Translations under genes and position numbers: made by a program
Notes under the pieces: model-generated
Database searches by the model: none
What the model saw: the letters and a program-made list of their open reading frames with translations, nothing else
Told to the model about the DNA's origin: nothing
Shown: piece after piece, positions 35,055-46,712 of the stretch
Numbering within the stretch: position 1 is the first letter of the stretch
Layout of the letters: every line of letters begins with the position of its first letter
Assembly (NCBI GenBank): GCA_028456385.1
Contig: JALNQF010000145.1
Location: 1 to 64,000 of the forward strand
Direction: 5' to 3'
Source of the DNA: Ophiosphaerella korrae
Taxonomy: Eukaryota > Ascomycota > Dothideomycetes > Pleosporales > Phaeosphaeriaceae
DNA length: 64,000 nt

Positions 35055-36125
35055 CTACACTCCGCCTCCCCACGCCAAACACATCCAAACAACCGCTCCC
35101 AAAACCGCATCCCACCCCAACGCCTTAACCGCCGGACCCCCATGAACCAAAGCCTTCATCTCAGCCCCCATCTTCAACTCCTTCCGCGCCGCATACTGAC
35201 TCGCGCCAACAAACCCCATCGCAACCATAAAGCACTTATCCACCGCGCCCTCCGAGACCCTCAAAAGCCCAGAATGCGGCAGCAACAGGAGAAACCGCTC
35301 GACGCCTAAAACGGTACTAAAGACAGAATGATGGCGAAGGGAGGGCTGAGACAAGAGACAGGCGTTTAGCAGGATGTTGGGAAGGTGCAAGGATGCAATT
35401 GGTTTGCGATAGGCCGGTTTGGGTGAGGCGTCTTTCTTTGATTTGGGGGGTTGCATGTCTGGCGACGAGAGGTGCAATTTGATCAGGAATAGGCAGACTG
35501 TGAAGCTGATGGGCAGGATCTGGCTCAGCAAGATGAAGTTCTGCATGGCTTTTGGGTCGAAGGAGCGCGCACGGGCTGTGTTGCTTGTTAGCTGGGTGGA
35601 TTCGCCACGTGACATGTTGTTTTGCTGTGGATAAGATTTACCTTTGCGCGCCATCCACACGTTCCAGAACCAGGTGCCGAGAATCGCGAATTGCGTCCAT
35701 ACGGCGTTGGATCGCGTTTCGACGAGGTCGTGGGCAAAGTCGAGGAATAGGGTTGAGTCTAGCATCCAGCTCTTTAGTTTCTCGAGGGTTATCGTGAATA
35801 GATCTTGGGTTTTGTCGCCGCTCCAGTTTTGATAGTGCGTTATTAAGAAGGTGAGCATGTGATATGATAATAGGGAAAAGCTGATGGACGCAAGAAATGC
35901 GTAGATCTTGATGTGGCGTGCACGCGCTGATTTTGCCGCCTTGAGAGATTCATCCTGCTTTGCGCTGAATTGATATGTTTGATTATATTGTGTGTAGAGC
36001 GAGTATGTGATGCTGAAGGTTGCGTAGAGCGCGGTGGCGATATACGAGAGGAAGATAGCCGCGCCAATGTAGCTGTTTGGCGGAGTTGCAAAGTACACCA
36101 GATCATCGTACAAGGGAAATGACAT
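35055..36125 (-). CDS. Multi-spanning membrane protein of unknown function
   Basis: Starting at MSFPLYDDLVYF (36125) the reading frame gives 356 residues with about seven hydrophobic segments (for example SYIGAAIFLSYIATALYATF, YAFLASISFSLLSYHMLTFL, AILGTWFWNVWMA, FILLSQILPISFTVCLFLI, FSTVLGVERFLLLL). A 66 nt segment at 35576-35641 has a donor (GTAAAT), branch point (GCTAACA) and acceptor (CACAG) and is a multiple of three, so it is probably an intron; removing it joins ARKG to ARARSFDPKA and gives 334 residues. The family looks like an uncharacterised ascomycete ER/organelle membrane protein. I cannot assign a function. Confidence 0.75.
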   Translation of the reverse strand: MSFPLYDDLVYFATPPNSYIGAAIFLSYIATALYATFSITYSLYTQYNQTYQFSAKQDESLKAAKSARARHIKIYAFLASISFSLLSYHMLTFLITHYQNWSGDKTQDLFTITLEKLKSWMLDSTLFLDFAHDLVETRSNAVWTQFAILGTWFWNVWMARKGKSYPQQNNMSRGESTQLTSNTARARSFDPKAMQNFILLSQILPISFTVCLFLIKLHLSSPDMQPPKSKKDASPKPAYRKPIASLHLPNILLNACLLSQPSLRHHSVFSTVLGVERFLLLLPHSGLLRVSEGAVDKCFMVAMGFVGASQYAARKELKMGAEMKALVHGGPAVKALGWDAVLGAVVWMCLAWGGGV

Positions 36126-37699
36126 TTTTGGAAATTGTGGATATTTTTTTTTTGAAAGGATCGAGATATTAGTCGTAGGAGTTGATATAGATTGGTGGTT
36201 GATGCCACATAATGGTTCGTGATGTTTGACGTCATGAGACAATAGGTGTCTGAGGCATCGGATTATGAGACGATACGATACCGGCTGCACTTACCATAAC
36301 ATAAATAAACAAGGGCCGAAACGGGGGTAAATCCTTTCGACTACCGATGCTAAAATCTAAGGTTGTGCGTTTTGGGTCTGTTCAAGTTGTGTGTTTTCAT
36401 CAATGATAGGTTTTGCGACGAGTGATGTGCGATAAGTTGTTCTAGTGGTTACCAGCCTTGAAACAATGATCTACCCGTAGCTTCGTCCAGTAGATACCTA
36501 GCGAGAAATTCTCAATTCTAAGGACTAACCCGCAATTACTAGGAGAGCAAGACCTCCTTAAGCCTATATGTTTCGCTATCTACTTCGAATATTCGCTCTG
36601 TGGTCATTAATGAACAACTAGCTCAAAGAACAGGCACGAAAACGGTTCGACGAATTATCGTCTCGAAAACAGTACCTATCAATCTATTTAAACTTCCAAC
36701 AATCAAACAAGACGATCAACACGCACTTACATTTCAACCAATTCCTCGCGCAAAGAGCAACACGCTCACAAATCCCGTCACATAACTCCGTCACACAATT
36801 CCGTTGACGATGCGCGACACTCGCACTCACCACATGACCCCCACCCCAAGATACACACCCCCTGAGCAATTCTCAGCCTAACACCGAAGCCGCCTCCTAA
36901 CTCCTAAATCCAGCCCATTTACTAATCGAAAGCGCGTGGCGCTAGGATCTCAAAGCCAAGTATATTTATTGCCCCCACGCTAAATCGATGTTTTAAGGTA
37001 GGAAACTCTCCAAAATCAATGACGTGTCTGGCCAAGTGTGCCCCCGGAGACCAATCGCATCACCCCCACTTTGCAGTTTGCCGCCATTGGGAATGATCTG
37101 CCATGGCGATCTTGTGGGTCTTGCCAGTATTTGCTTGGTCGTGTTATGCTCGCGTTATAGACGAAGTGGCTTCTGCAAAGGGTCGGCGGGTGGGTGAACA
37201 AGGTAAGGCTAAGATTCGGTGGCTTCGGGTGTGTTAGGTAGTGGGGAGAAGTGCGAATTGGGGCGGGTTTCGGTGTGCTTGAGGGCCAGGAGAGTAGTGG
37301 GGAGGGGTTAGTTTAGGTGTCTGGGCTCTACAAAGAGTGTAATGGGCCGTATGGGTACTTCCAATTAAAGTCAGCAGTCCTTTCGTACCTGTACCTAGGA
37401 GGCTCATTGAACAGCACGATGCAATGGCTGATGATTCAAGATGGAGTTTCCGCTCCGCACGATGCGGCAAGGGGAATATTGGGCTGAAAAGTGTTCGTGG
37501 CGAAAGAGATGGACTAAGCATCGGTTTCGAAAAGTGAGCCATCAGACCCGATGCTACAATGTTTTTTTCTCAACAAAAACAGAAGCCAAATGTTTGAGGT
37601 TAAGTTCAGACCAATGCAGCCATTCGCAAGATCTCCGAAGCCTTGTGATAAACGTGTCGCACCACTCACGAGCGGGTGGATATTAGTACACGTGGTTCG
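36126..37699. other. Intergenic, no gene recognised
   Basis: About 1.6 kb with no supported coding region, RNA gene or repeat. Confidence 0.4.
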
Positions 37700-40200
37700 A
37701 CTCAGAGCCAAAGAATGCTGGTCCGAACAGGTTCCATGTAGATTTTGAGGCGAAGCAACCTTACATGGTAAATTGGGATGGCGACGCCGACTCCGAGAAT
37801 CCACGCAGGATGTCAAAATTGCGTTGCCGGGCCATTGTATTGATTTGCAGTACGAATTCGATATGTGTGTGAGTGCTAGGATATCGAAATGAGGAACAAT
37901 TAACTCACGAAAACGAACTTGCGCTTCTTCCCTGTACACCACAGTCTATGGGCAATTAATTCCGGTATTTGAATTTTCACGCCTAGTATGCACCCTGGGC
38001 CTATCGCTTTTTGTTGCGGGTCTGGGACCGGGTGACTGCCAGCATAATCTCGGACATGCGGTTTTTTGAAATAATGCAGTTCTATGGACGGAGACCCATT
38101 TACATTCGCTCCTTCACATTTTTTCTAATATGGGTGTTTCCGTGCGTGTTAGCGCCAAACATCCAGACAATGCTCATAGCTAGATTTTTGGATGGAGTTG
38201 CTGGGTCTGCATTTCTTTCCGTGGCTGGAGGAACCATTGGTGATATGTTTGTAAAGGATGTGGGTTGTACACATGCACACCATACGCTTATCACTGATGC
38301 TAATGCAGCAACTTTCTAGCCCAATGATGATGTATATATACTGCTGGCCCTTTCGTTGGTCCGGAGCTCGGCCCACTGATAGGTGGCTTCATTATCGAAA
38401 CTACTACGTGGGGGTAGTGAGTGCATCCGACTCGCTGATCTTGCATGTTCCCCTGATATGCAGGTTATCCCTCCCTGCTGGTATTCTCAATACCATGTCG
38501 CTTATCTGTTCTCTAATTGATCTGTTGTGGGGCGCCCGTTATCCAACAAGCGGTGAGCTGACGTCAAATTCAGGTGCTCCTACTTGCGTACGTGACCATC
38601 GATACGAACTGCATGTGAGACAAATACTGACTTCGTGCTTCGGCCCTTAGTCGTCATTTGGTCTGGAGTACAGGTGAGGCAGTGACGCACACGGTGCATA
38701 TGATGTGCTGACGCCAGCTTTCAGCTCTGCTTGATCGTCTTGTTTGTGCCTGAAATGTATCACCCAATTCTTTTACGGAGAAAAGCGATTCGATTGCGAA
38801 AAGAAACTGGCAACCCAGAATGATGGCGCCTATTGAGAAACTGAACAGATTGACTGCGAAAACGGTGCTTTGGTCCTGCATACGCCCATTCCAACTACTT
38901 TTCTTTGAGCCAATGGTGAGTTGTCATCCCTTGCCACTAAGCGTCGGGGGTCTAAATGTTGTGTGCCAGTGTCTGAATTTTCGCATACTATCTGCAGTTC
39001 TTCTGGGTACGGTTTACTTGTTTTTTGGTGCGTTTCCCCTTGTCTTTCAGAATAATCACGGGTTCAACGTCTCCTAGACTGGCGTCGCATTCATGGGACT
39101 TTTAGTGGGCATATTGGCAGGCATCTACACTGATCCAATCTGGAGAATAATATATAATAGGCTCGCACGGTAACGCGAAGAGCAAGGGGGCGAACCGGGT
39201 GGATCAGATCCCGGGTATAGACTGCCTTCAACGATACTTGGCGTTTGTGTTGTTCCAATTGCCCTGTTCGGTAAGCTGGCGCATGACACTGATGTTGAAC
39301 AAACTTTTCATCGTGTTTTAGGGTCTGGGTGGACTAGCTCTGCCACCGTGAGTGCTGATTCGAATGACCTTGTAGGTATGGTGGCTGACATGCTGGGCCT
39401 TGCGGATACGCTGGATAGGTACGACAGTCGCATATCGCATATCGCATATCGCATATCGTCAAGTTGTAACAATAACTCATCATTGCACCGCAGTTCCAAT
39501 AATTTTCTCTGGTATCTTTGGTGTTGGGTAAGGCTTTCCCTGTTCTGGTTATTGTGACTGCCATGGATTGTTCACTGACCGCTCCCTGATGCAGTGTCAT
39601 CCGGATATATTCTGGCACGTTTACGTTCCTAGTAGAATGTGTGAGTTGCACCGATATCGGACCAGGCTTTTGGGATGCGATTCTGACACCAGCGAGTAGT
39701 ACCCGGTCTACGCTGCATCGGCACTTGGAACTAACAGTTTTGCGCGATCATGCTTTACTGCAGCTTTTCCCCTGGGTATGAAATGCTTGCTTCATGTGCT
39801 GCCAGGCAAATCCATCGTCTGGCCGGTGAGATCATTTTCAAGAGATTAGTCCATAGTTGCATTGCCTGAACAGAACATTCCTACGTTTCAAGCAGACTAC
39901 TGTTGACGAGTGTGCGCAATGTTGCTGGCATGTACCTTGTTGGAATATCGGCTTACAGTTTGGTGCCCAAATGTACAACAGTAAGACTCTGAGACTGCGT
40001 AACTTGAGGAAAAAGGCGGTCACTAATTTGGCAAAGATCTCGGTTACGAATGGACAACTACTCTATTGGAGTTCATGGCTCTGGCTATGGCACCGTAAGT
40101 GGGATCAGCAGAGTGGTTTTGGTGTGAGCCAAGGCAAGTCTTTGCAGATTCCCATTTTTATTTATTTTTTTTTTTTCAAATATGGCAAGAGACTCAGGGG
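37700..40200 (+). pseudogene. DHA1-type MFS drug/polyamine transporter, dead
   Basis: Fragments in all three frames follow the order of a TPO1-like DHA1 transporter: DFEAKQPYMVNWDGDADSEN, SSLYTTVYGQLIPVFEFS after an intron, FYGRRPIYI, ARFLDGVAGSAFLSVAGGTI, PFVGPELGPLIGGF, NRLTAKTVLWSCIRPFQLLF, FFGAFPLVFQNNHGFN, RLPSTILGVCVVPIALFG, FGAQMYN, TTTLLEFMALAMAP and FFKYGKRLRG. Frames change at about 38040, 38330 and repeatedly afterwards, with many stops. Donor and acceptor sites of former introns can still be seen, so it decayed from a genomic copy and is not a retrocopy. An inserted tract near 39790-39950 splits the last helices. Confidence 0.85.
39430..39458 (+). repeat. (GCATATC)4 tandem repeat
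   Basis: Four perfect 7 nt units inside the MFS pseudogene, at a place where the family sequence is interrupted. It is probably a post-inactivation expansion. Confidence 0.85.
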
Positions 40201-40267
40201 AGCAGCCGGTATGCCTCAGCTTAGAGGACATGGGGGAGTGGGGGGTGGAGAAAAGTGGCGGATTTGA

Positions 40268-41951
40268 GTGGAGGAGAACTAAGAATAGAGAACGTGACAC
40301 GACATTGGCATGCTATTATGTTTATTGAATCAAGGAATTTGCGTCCATAAGTGAGACGAGGTCAAGCAGGCTGGCGGGGCCTTTTGTGCAACGTGCCCCG
40401 GAGCGCCACGAGGGCTGCCACGCCAGCTCAACGGACGAGGGATACACGGAGCGGGAGCGGTTACGGATGGTGCCGTTGGCGAGGGCGCGCAGGTGAACGT
40501 GGCCAGCAAGCCAGAGACACGGTCTGCGAAACGCTCGAGGAACCCGTGGACTCGCGAAAGATAGACGAGGAGATGAGAGTGGTGGTGGAGGTAGCACAGG
40601 GCGTCGAGGCTGACGGGCTGGGCCAGTGAGCGCGGGCGCCAAGGCCAGCAATCACAGCGTGCATGCACGGCCGTAGTCGGACTAGGCGAGCCGCGAGCAC
40701 ATGACGGCCGGGGTGGGATCGAGTGGCGGGAGCTTGCTTTTGGGGCGAGTGTTGAACATTGACATGCTTTTGGGCAGCGTCACGTGGCAGGCGAGTGGCG
40801 GTATTACTGTTACTGGCAGCGGTGACGTGCGGCCATGGCAGACTAAGCAATTAGCTCGAGGGCAGACAGCTGTCGCATCTGGTGCCAGACAGCCTAGCGG
40901 CGAGTGACGGTATGGCAATTGGTGACGTGTGAATGGCGGCCATGGGAGCCGTGGTGGTGGTGGTAGTGGTGGGCCCGTGGCAAATAGTTCGCTACCATCC
41001 GCCAAGCCGACCCGGGCGTAGGGACCGAGGTAGCGCTTCCAGAAACCTCAGCGACCAATTGCGGGGAACCGCATTTGCGCGCAACCCCGACCTCAACACA
41101 CATCCACACCGCGCACACATACATACCACGACCCGCGAGACACACAATCCCAGACGTCTCGAGTCCGCCAGACGGCGCTCTTGTCGCAAACTGCATATTG
41201 CAGCACAGCACCGTACCGGCCAGCCCAGCCCAGCCCCAGCCCATCCCATCTCATCCCAGCCCGGCCCATCCATTGCCCTTCCCCTCGAGTGCTGTCCCAC
41301 AACGTCGGCATAGCACAGTTGCTGCTGAACACTGCGCCCGTGCTGCTGCCACTGCTGCCGCCACTGCTGCTGCCACCGCTGCACCACTGACCACTGACCA
41401 CTGTTGCGCCTCTCCTCGTTCCTTGCGCCAGTCCATCGCTGCCCTCGCCCTCCCCTCCCCCCTCCTCTCCTTCCACGGCATCACCCCCGGCCGGCACGAC
41501 CGACCTCACCTGCCTCTGCTCCGCTGTACCACGCCCTTCCCTGTTTCCCAGCAGTATGGGCAGCGCGTCTTGGTAGCATTGGCTCTCTATGCGCTCTTGG
41601 AGTGCTCCCTCGATCGCATGGACCCCGCCTCTGTATCACAACAGCTTTGTTCCATACCTGCCCGCTGGATTGAGTGCCCCCTCCCATCCGTCACTGGACC
41701 TGTCAGAGTGCCACAGCAGCACCCGTTCGAGTAGCCAGCACACGCGTGATCGCACTCCAAAACACGCCGCTGGAACGCCGCCAGCCGTGCTCTCGAGCGA
41801 CATTGGCTGAGCCGTTTTGCTGGGAACATCCCAAGACTTCATCCTGACGGCGGCAGCACCTAGCACCAGCCTCTCATCTACCGCACTCACCCTAGCCTAA
41901 TCTCGGATCTGTGCGAGCCTGCCCCCATCTGCCCAGTCTGGTGAGCATATC
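40268..41951. promoter_or_regulatory. GC-rich upstream region of the ERT1/AcuK gene
   Basis: About 1.7 kb of GC-rich sequence in which open frames overlap on all strands without domains, so they are taken as compositional. It contains CTG/CCG-type imperfect repeats (about 41335-41400) and a C-rich tract. A long, pyrimidine-rich leader or promoter for the downstream carbon-source regulator is the simplest reading. Confidence 0.5.
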
Positions 41952-44120
41952 ATGGCCTCCCCAGACGCCCACGATGCCTCTCCTTCGCCTGAGTATAGCG
42001 CTGATTTAGATGATGACATGGCTGTCGAACAAAAGTCAGACGACGGCTCTCCCCCACAGAAGAATGGGGCCCAAAAATCCTCGTCCAATGCAAAGGACCC
42101 CCTAAGACCACGAAGAAAGAAGGCCCGAAGAGCCTGCTTTGCCTGCCAACGAGCCCATCTCACATGTGGTAAGTAGGAAATGCGTCATACTCCACCTTTT
42201 TTTCTTAATCCCTATCTGACAAGCACAGGCGATGAACGACCATGCAACCGCTGCATCAAACGTGGCCTCCAAGATCATTGCATGGATGGTGTGCGCAAAA
42301 AAGCAAAATATCTCCACGACGCTCCAGAGGGCGCCTTGATGCCTGGTGTTGGTGGGCATTACCCGTACATGAACGGTGGCCGTCCGGCAACACTTCCAAG
42401 CCAGGACCCACAAACGGTTTCCATGTCCTCACCGGGCACCCTCTACGCCCAATCTGCTCCAGCAGCCTTCTACCCGCCATCCACAGCGCCCGCATCATTA
42501 CCACCAAACCAAGAAGGCCAGAATTTCAATAACCAGCAGTCTCCAATATCACCTCAGTTTAGCCAAGCCCATCATGGCCCGAGTGCGCATGTGACAAGTT
42601 CTATGTCACAAGTTCCATCTGCCCAATTGCAACAATTTGGGCCGCTCTTCGACCCAAGTGATCCTGCCCTATTCAATTTTGACATTTCGAGCCTCAACTT
42701 TGGGAACCACTACGGCGCGCTTGAGTTTGGCATGTTGGGCCATATGTCTTCAGGTGCAGCAGATGCACCCAACGACAACAGCATGATGACTACAATGAAC
42801 ACGAACCCCAATATGTACGGTTCTCACATGCCGGGAGGATATGCTACAGGCATATCTTTCGGGCCGAATGGAATGCCTTCGGCCGAATGGCAAGACTCAC
42901 AGTCACGCCAAGGCAGCATGCACGTCCACACACCCAGTAGCACTCCTGCTACTGCAACCATAGATCAAAATGGCAACCGTCACGACGGTATCAATGGTCC
43001 ACATGCTTTCGCGATAGGACAAGGCCCTGCCAGTCATGCAACTGCCAGTCCTGCATCAACGGATGCGTCCGCTTTTGAAAACGACAATGCACTATCAAGT
43101 GCTAACTTTTTTGCAACCACCAATCGGCCCCATCCTCAGCGTTCGCCCACAGTCACTCGACAACATCATGATCATAGGCCGCCAAACACAGCTTTGCAAC
43201 CGATCCATTCGAATGGCGGTCGTAAGCGACACCGGGATACAAAAAGTATCTATCAAGGGATCAAAAAGCCCCATGATTATGTTACCGGCTTCCATAGGCT
43301 TTTTCAGCTTTGTAACAAGAAGCTCCCACGGCACCTCCTTGAGCAAGCTAAAGAATACCTAAAGCTTTACCGTCCAGGCCTAATAGCTGTTCACGGGGAG
43401 ATGAACACAGATGACCTAATTCATCAAGAGATGGGACTGCAGCGTAATCTCATGACTTTACAGGAGCATTTTGCTGAAGTGGGCACACCTTTTCTGATAT
43501 GCCGGCGGTCAGGAGAGATTGTTGGTTGTAACAAAGAGTTCACCATTCTCACTGGTTGGCGATGTGAAGTCCTGCTAGGACAAGAACCAAACCTGAACGT
43601 GAACCTTGGGAACAGGCGTGAGGCTGATGAGAGCGAAATGTCGACGCGGACCAATACTACACCTAATCTCATTGGCCAAGAGATGGATACAGGGATTCCA
43701 ACTGTCAATGTTGTTCAGCTCATGGATGCCAATTCCGCGCTTGAATATCTTCAGCACTTCTCTGAGCTCTGTTGGCAGGATCCTCACGGCCACGCAAAGC
43801 AGCGTGCTAATATGCTCCGATACCAGACAAAGTCCGACTTCGATCGCATTCAAGAAATGAAGGCAAATCCAGACCACAAGTCTGATGTCCTAGTCAAGAT
43901 GGAGGGTGGTGCCGTTCACCAAGGCGAGTCGGCTATGCAACGCCTTGGCGCAAAAAATGGTATGGTAGATTGTATGATATGGTGGCATATTAAGCGAGAC
44001 ACTTTCGAGATGCCTTATTTAGTATGTATGTCGGTAAGTCGATTGATCTCGAATCTTCACATGCGATTTCACTAACGACGTCTCTAGGTCATGCCTGTGC
44101 TAGACAAGAGTCTGCAATGA
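41952..44120 (+). CDS. acuK: Gluconeogenesis transcriptional activator ERT1/AcuK
   Basis: Three exons (41952-42168, 42229-44033, 44088-44120; introns 60 and 54 nt) give 684 residues. The zinc cluster reads C62, C65, C72, C78, C81, C90 (CX2CX6CX5CX2CX8C) after [10 protein letters not shown] and is followed by [19 protein letters not shown], a signature of the ERT1/AcuK family. The first intron splits the cluster. A long Gln/Ser/Pro-rich middle leads to a PAS-like domain from about residue 476 ([20 protein letters not shown]), and the last exon ends [10 protein letters not shown]. In Aspergillus AcuK acts with AcuM to activate gluconeogenic and respiratory genes in the nucleus. No disablement is seen. 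Confidence 0.93.
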
Positions 44121-44534
44121 TTTACATCCAACCCTTGGCTTTGAAATATGTTTCTTTTAACAGCATATCCGCGGCATCATTATACTGTGCATTTTTAGAA
44201 GACTACATTCCTAGTTTGCATGTGAAATACACTGCATCGTCATTTGGTGCTATATGGGCATCACATGCGTGGGAAAAAAATACGTCAAGCAAGGGAGCAA
44301 TCCCAGCATGCGACACGATAATAACTACCTAATGGCCACATGAGGTATTGAATGGGAAAAAAACAGGAAAACAGTTGCGTGCGGTGTTTACAAGGCGTTT
44401 AATGGGAACGCAACCAAAAGCCATAACCGGATACCACTGCGCTAGACACAAGTCCTAGAATATACTCTTGCTTTCCTCATTCATGTTCGTATCGCTACGC
44501 TATCCGTGACGGACGTCTATATGCTACCCCTATC
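44121..44534. other. Intergenic between convergent genes
   Basis: 3' regions of ERT1/AcuK and riboflavin kinase; no gene is seen. Confidence 0.45.
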
Positions 44535-45233
44535 TCACTCCATCATGCAGATCCCAGCTACACTCGTCTGCCCCACCCCTCTCCCCCCTTCCCCCTTCAA
44601 CCACCCATCCTCCTTCCATGCCACATACGCCCCGCGTTCCAAACTCCGCTGCGCCACCCTAATATCCTCGCGTATGTCCTCCACCAGCGCCTCCTTGCTC
44701 ACATAGTCGTACTCGGGCCGAATAAACCCCAAAACGATGAGGCTCAACGTCGCGCCATAAAAATCCGCGTCAAAGTTTTGCAAAATGTGGATCTCGATCG
44801 AGCGCTGCGTGTTCTTGTAGTACGGATTGTACCCGATGGACAGCACGGTTGGGTACACGGTTGAAGGCGCTGGCGACGGCGCGCTGGGGTATTCGAGGTC
44901 TGCGACGGCGTGGTTGGAGGAGCGGTCGGCCGTGGGCGGTGCGCTGGGGATGGAGCTGCGGTCTAGCGTGCACCAGCCATAGTAGATGCCTGAGTCGAGG
45001 TTGTCGTGGCCGCCTATTGAGAGGCCTGAGAGGGGGATGTTGGCGGTGGGGATGCCGAGCTGTTAGGGGGTGTTAGATCTTGGGGGGAATGCGCTGGTGG
45101 TTGGGTTGTTGTGTGCCTCTTTGCTTCCTCGTCCGAAGCCTTTGATGACTGGGCCGCGGAGTTTGATGGGGAATGGTGGCTGGGGGATGGCGGGTCCTGC
45201 GATTGGGTCGCGAGGACCGGCGGGTCGGCCCAT
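44535..45233 (-). CDS. fmn1: Riboflavin kinase
   Basis: Two exons on the minus strand (45117-45233 and 44535-45059) give 213 residues, the normal size of monofunctional fungal riboflavin kinase. Motifs: [17 protein letters not shown] containing the PTAN Mg/ATP-binding element, [19 protein letters not shown] and the catalytic region around [14 protein letters not shown] with VLGFIRPE. It phosphorylates riboflavin to FMN. The 57 nt intron between SKE and LGIP has a normal branch point and acceptor (CTAACAG), but its 5' site reads GAG|GCACAC, a GC-AG intron with a poor donor; no GT donor in frame exists nearby. The start and frame are supported by conserved protein sequence on both sides. Confidence 0.88.
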
Positions 45234-45593
45234 AGTGGTAATCAAGGGGGCTTGTTATTAGGGTTTGGGTTATGAATATTGCTTGTTGGAGATTTGATAT
45301 TGTTGTCGTGATAAACTCGTGGGCCCCTCGGGACGAAAGGTCCGATTCGGAACCGCGGGGCAAAGCGTCATCGCGCTCGGAAATCTGATGACTAAGTGTT
45401 TCCCCCCCCCTCCCCCCCGCCAACCTTGACTACCTATTCTAGTATCTACCTTTCTTCTTGCATTTTAGATGCAAGGAGATACTGAAGTCTACTAGCGCAA
45501 ATGTTAGCCCACTTATTGCAGACTTTTCAGGGTCGTCAAGCCACGTCCATCGCTTATAAAATCTACCGGAAGGTGGCGTCCTTAGGCTTCACC
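45234..45593. other. Intergenic between divergent genes
   Basis: Contains the riboflavin kinase promoter and a near-perfect C tract (about 45403-45418). TTATAAAA near 45554-45561 is a TATA-like element about 35 nt upstream of the aldo-keto reductase relic. Confidence 0.45.
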
Positions 45594-46530
45594 ATGTCTC
45601 TCCATCGACACTACAAGGAACAACCTGCATTCATTTACGGCACCGCATGGAAGAAGGATGAAACTAAAAAAATCTGGTGAAAGAAGCAATTTCAGCTGGA
45701 TTTTGACACGTAGACACAGCTGCTCAGTCACGCCATCAAGAACATCTGGTTGGCGAGGTGTTACGCAAGGCGTACTCAGATGGCCTGATCAAGCGGGAAG
45801 ATGTTTGTGTGAGTGTCATCAGGCATGCATCCAGGCTTCCCACTAATCAATGACAGGCCTAGACGAAGTACACCACACTGGCAGGCCAGGATCTCAACAA
45901 TATGCCTTATGATCCCGAGGCGTCACTGGAGGACCAAATCAAGACTTCCGTTGCTTCTTCACCAATCAATTTGCGCCAGAATGACAATGGTGGGGAAGAT
46001 GTGTATCTCGATTGCTTGCATCTCCACTCGCCCTTACCGACTATTGAAAACTCTTAAGGCTTGGAAGCTGCTGGAGGCATATGTACCGCATCAGATCCGC
46101 ACTCTTGGGATCTCCAATGTGACTCTACCAGTGCCTCAAGCCATCTATAAAATCTCAACAGCCAAGCCATTAATTGTACACAATCAATTTCATGCTCAAA
46201 TGCGATTTGATGGAGATACTCACGCTTTTTGTAGAGCGCATCAGATCGTATACCACTCGTTCTAGACAGTAACTGGGAATCCTGTACTTCTTTGATTAGC
46301 GCCTGTTGCCACTCTTAGGAGGGGCTACTGGAGTCAGTGAAGAAGTCGTATTACATGCCCTACTGATGGATTTGGGTATCGTAGCTCTGAATGGAACTAC
46401 TTCCAAAGAGCATTTGCGTGAAGATCTTGAGGTTGTTGCTGGACAATAGACTATGCTGCTGAATGGACTCGCCTGATTGAGTTGCTTCGAGCTGAATCGG
46501 AAATACTCGGAAATGAATATGCCAGGTACA
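45594..46530 (+). pseudogene. Aldo-keto reductase relic
   Basis: Across shifted frames the sequence follows an AKR: PAFIYGTAWKKDET, then after a frameshift near 45680 VKEAISAGF, a TGA at 45704-45706 where the family has Arg, HVDTAAQSR, GEVLRKAYSDGLIKREDVC, an intron-like gap (about 45808-45856), NMPYDPEASLEDQIK, LRTLGISNVTLP, and LMDLGIVALNGTTSKEHL. Catalytic-type Asp/Tyr spacing cannot be judged because the frame is lost. CGA to TGA is a C-to-T change. The C-terminal end merges into unreadable sequence. Function is lost. Confidence 0.75.
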
Positions 46531-46712
46531 GTCTCAGCCTTGCTGGTATGCAGATGTCATGGCGGGGCAGAGTTGCCAAGAGAATATGGAGCAGAAGTCA
46601 ACCTTACCACCAGCATACCAGCAAACATTCAAACCCACGGTAATCCCGCTTCCTACCTGACTTTTGTACCCATTTATTTAAGGTGATCATATCCGGAATG
46701 TGAATGTGAACC

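Noticed and set aside
40322..41890. Several overlapping 60-220 codon frames on both strands upstream of ERT1/AcuK
   Set aside because: They arise from high GC content, overlap each other in all frames, are Pro/Ala/Arg-rich and show no domain.
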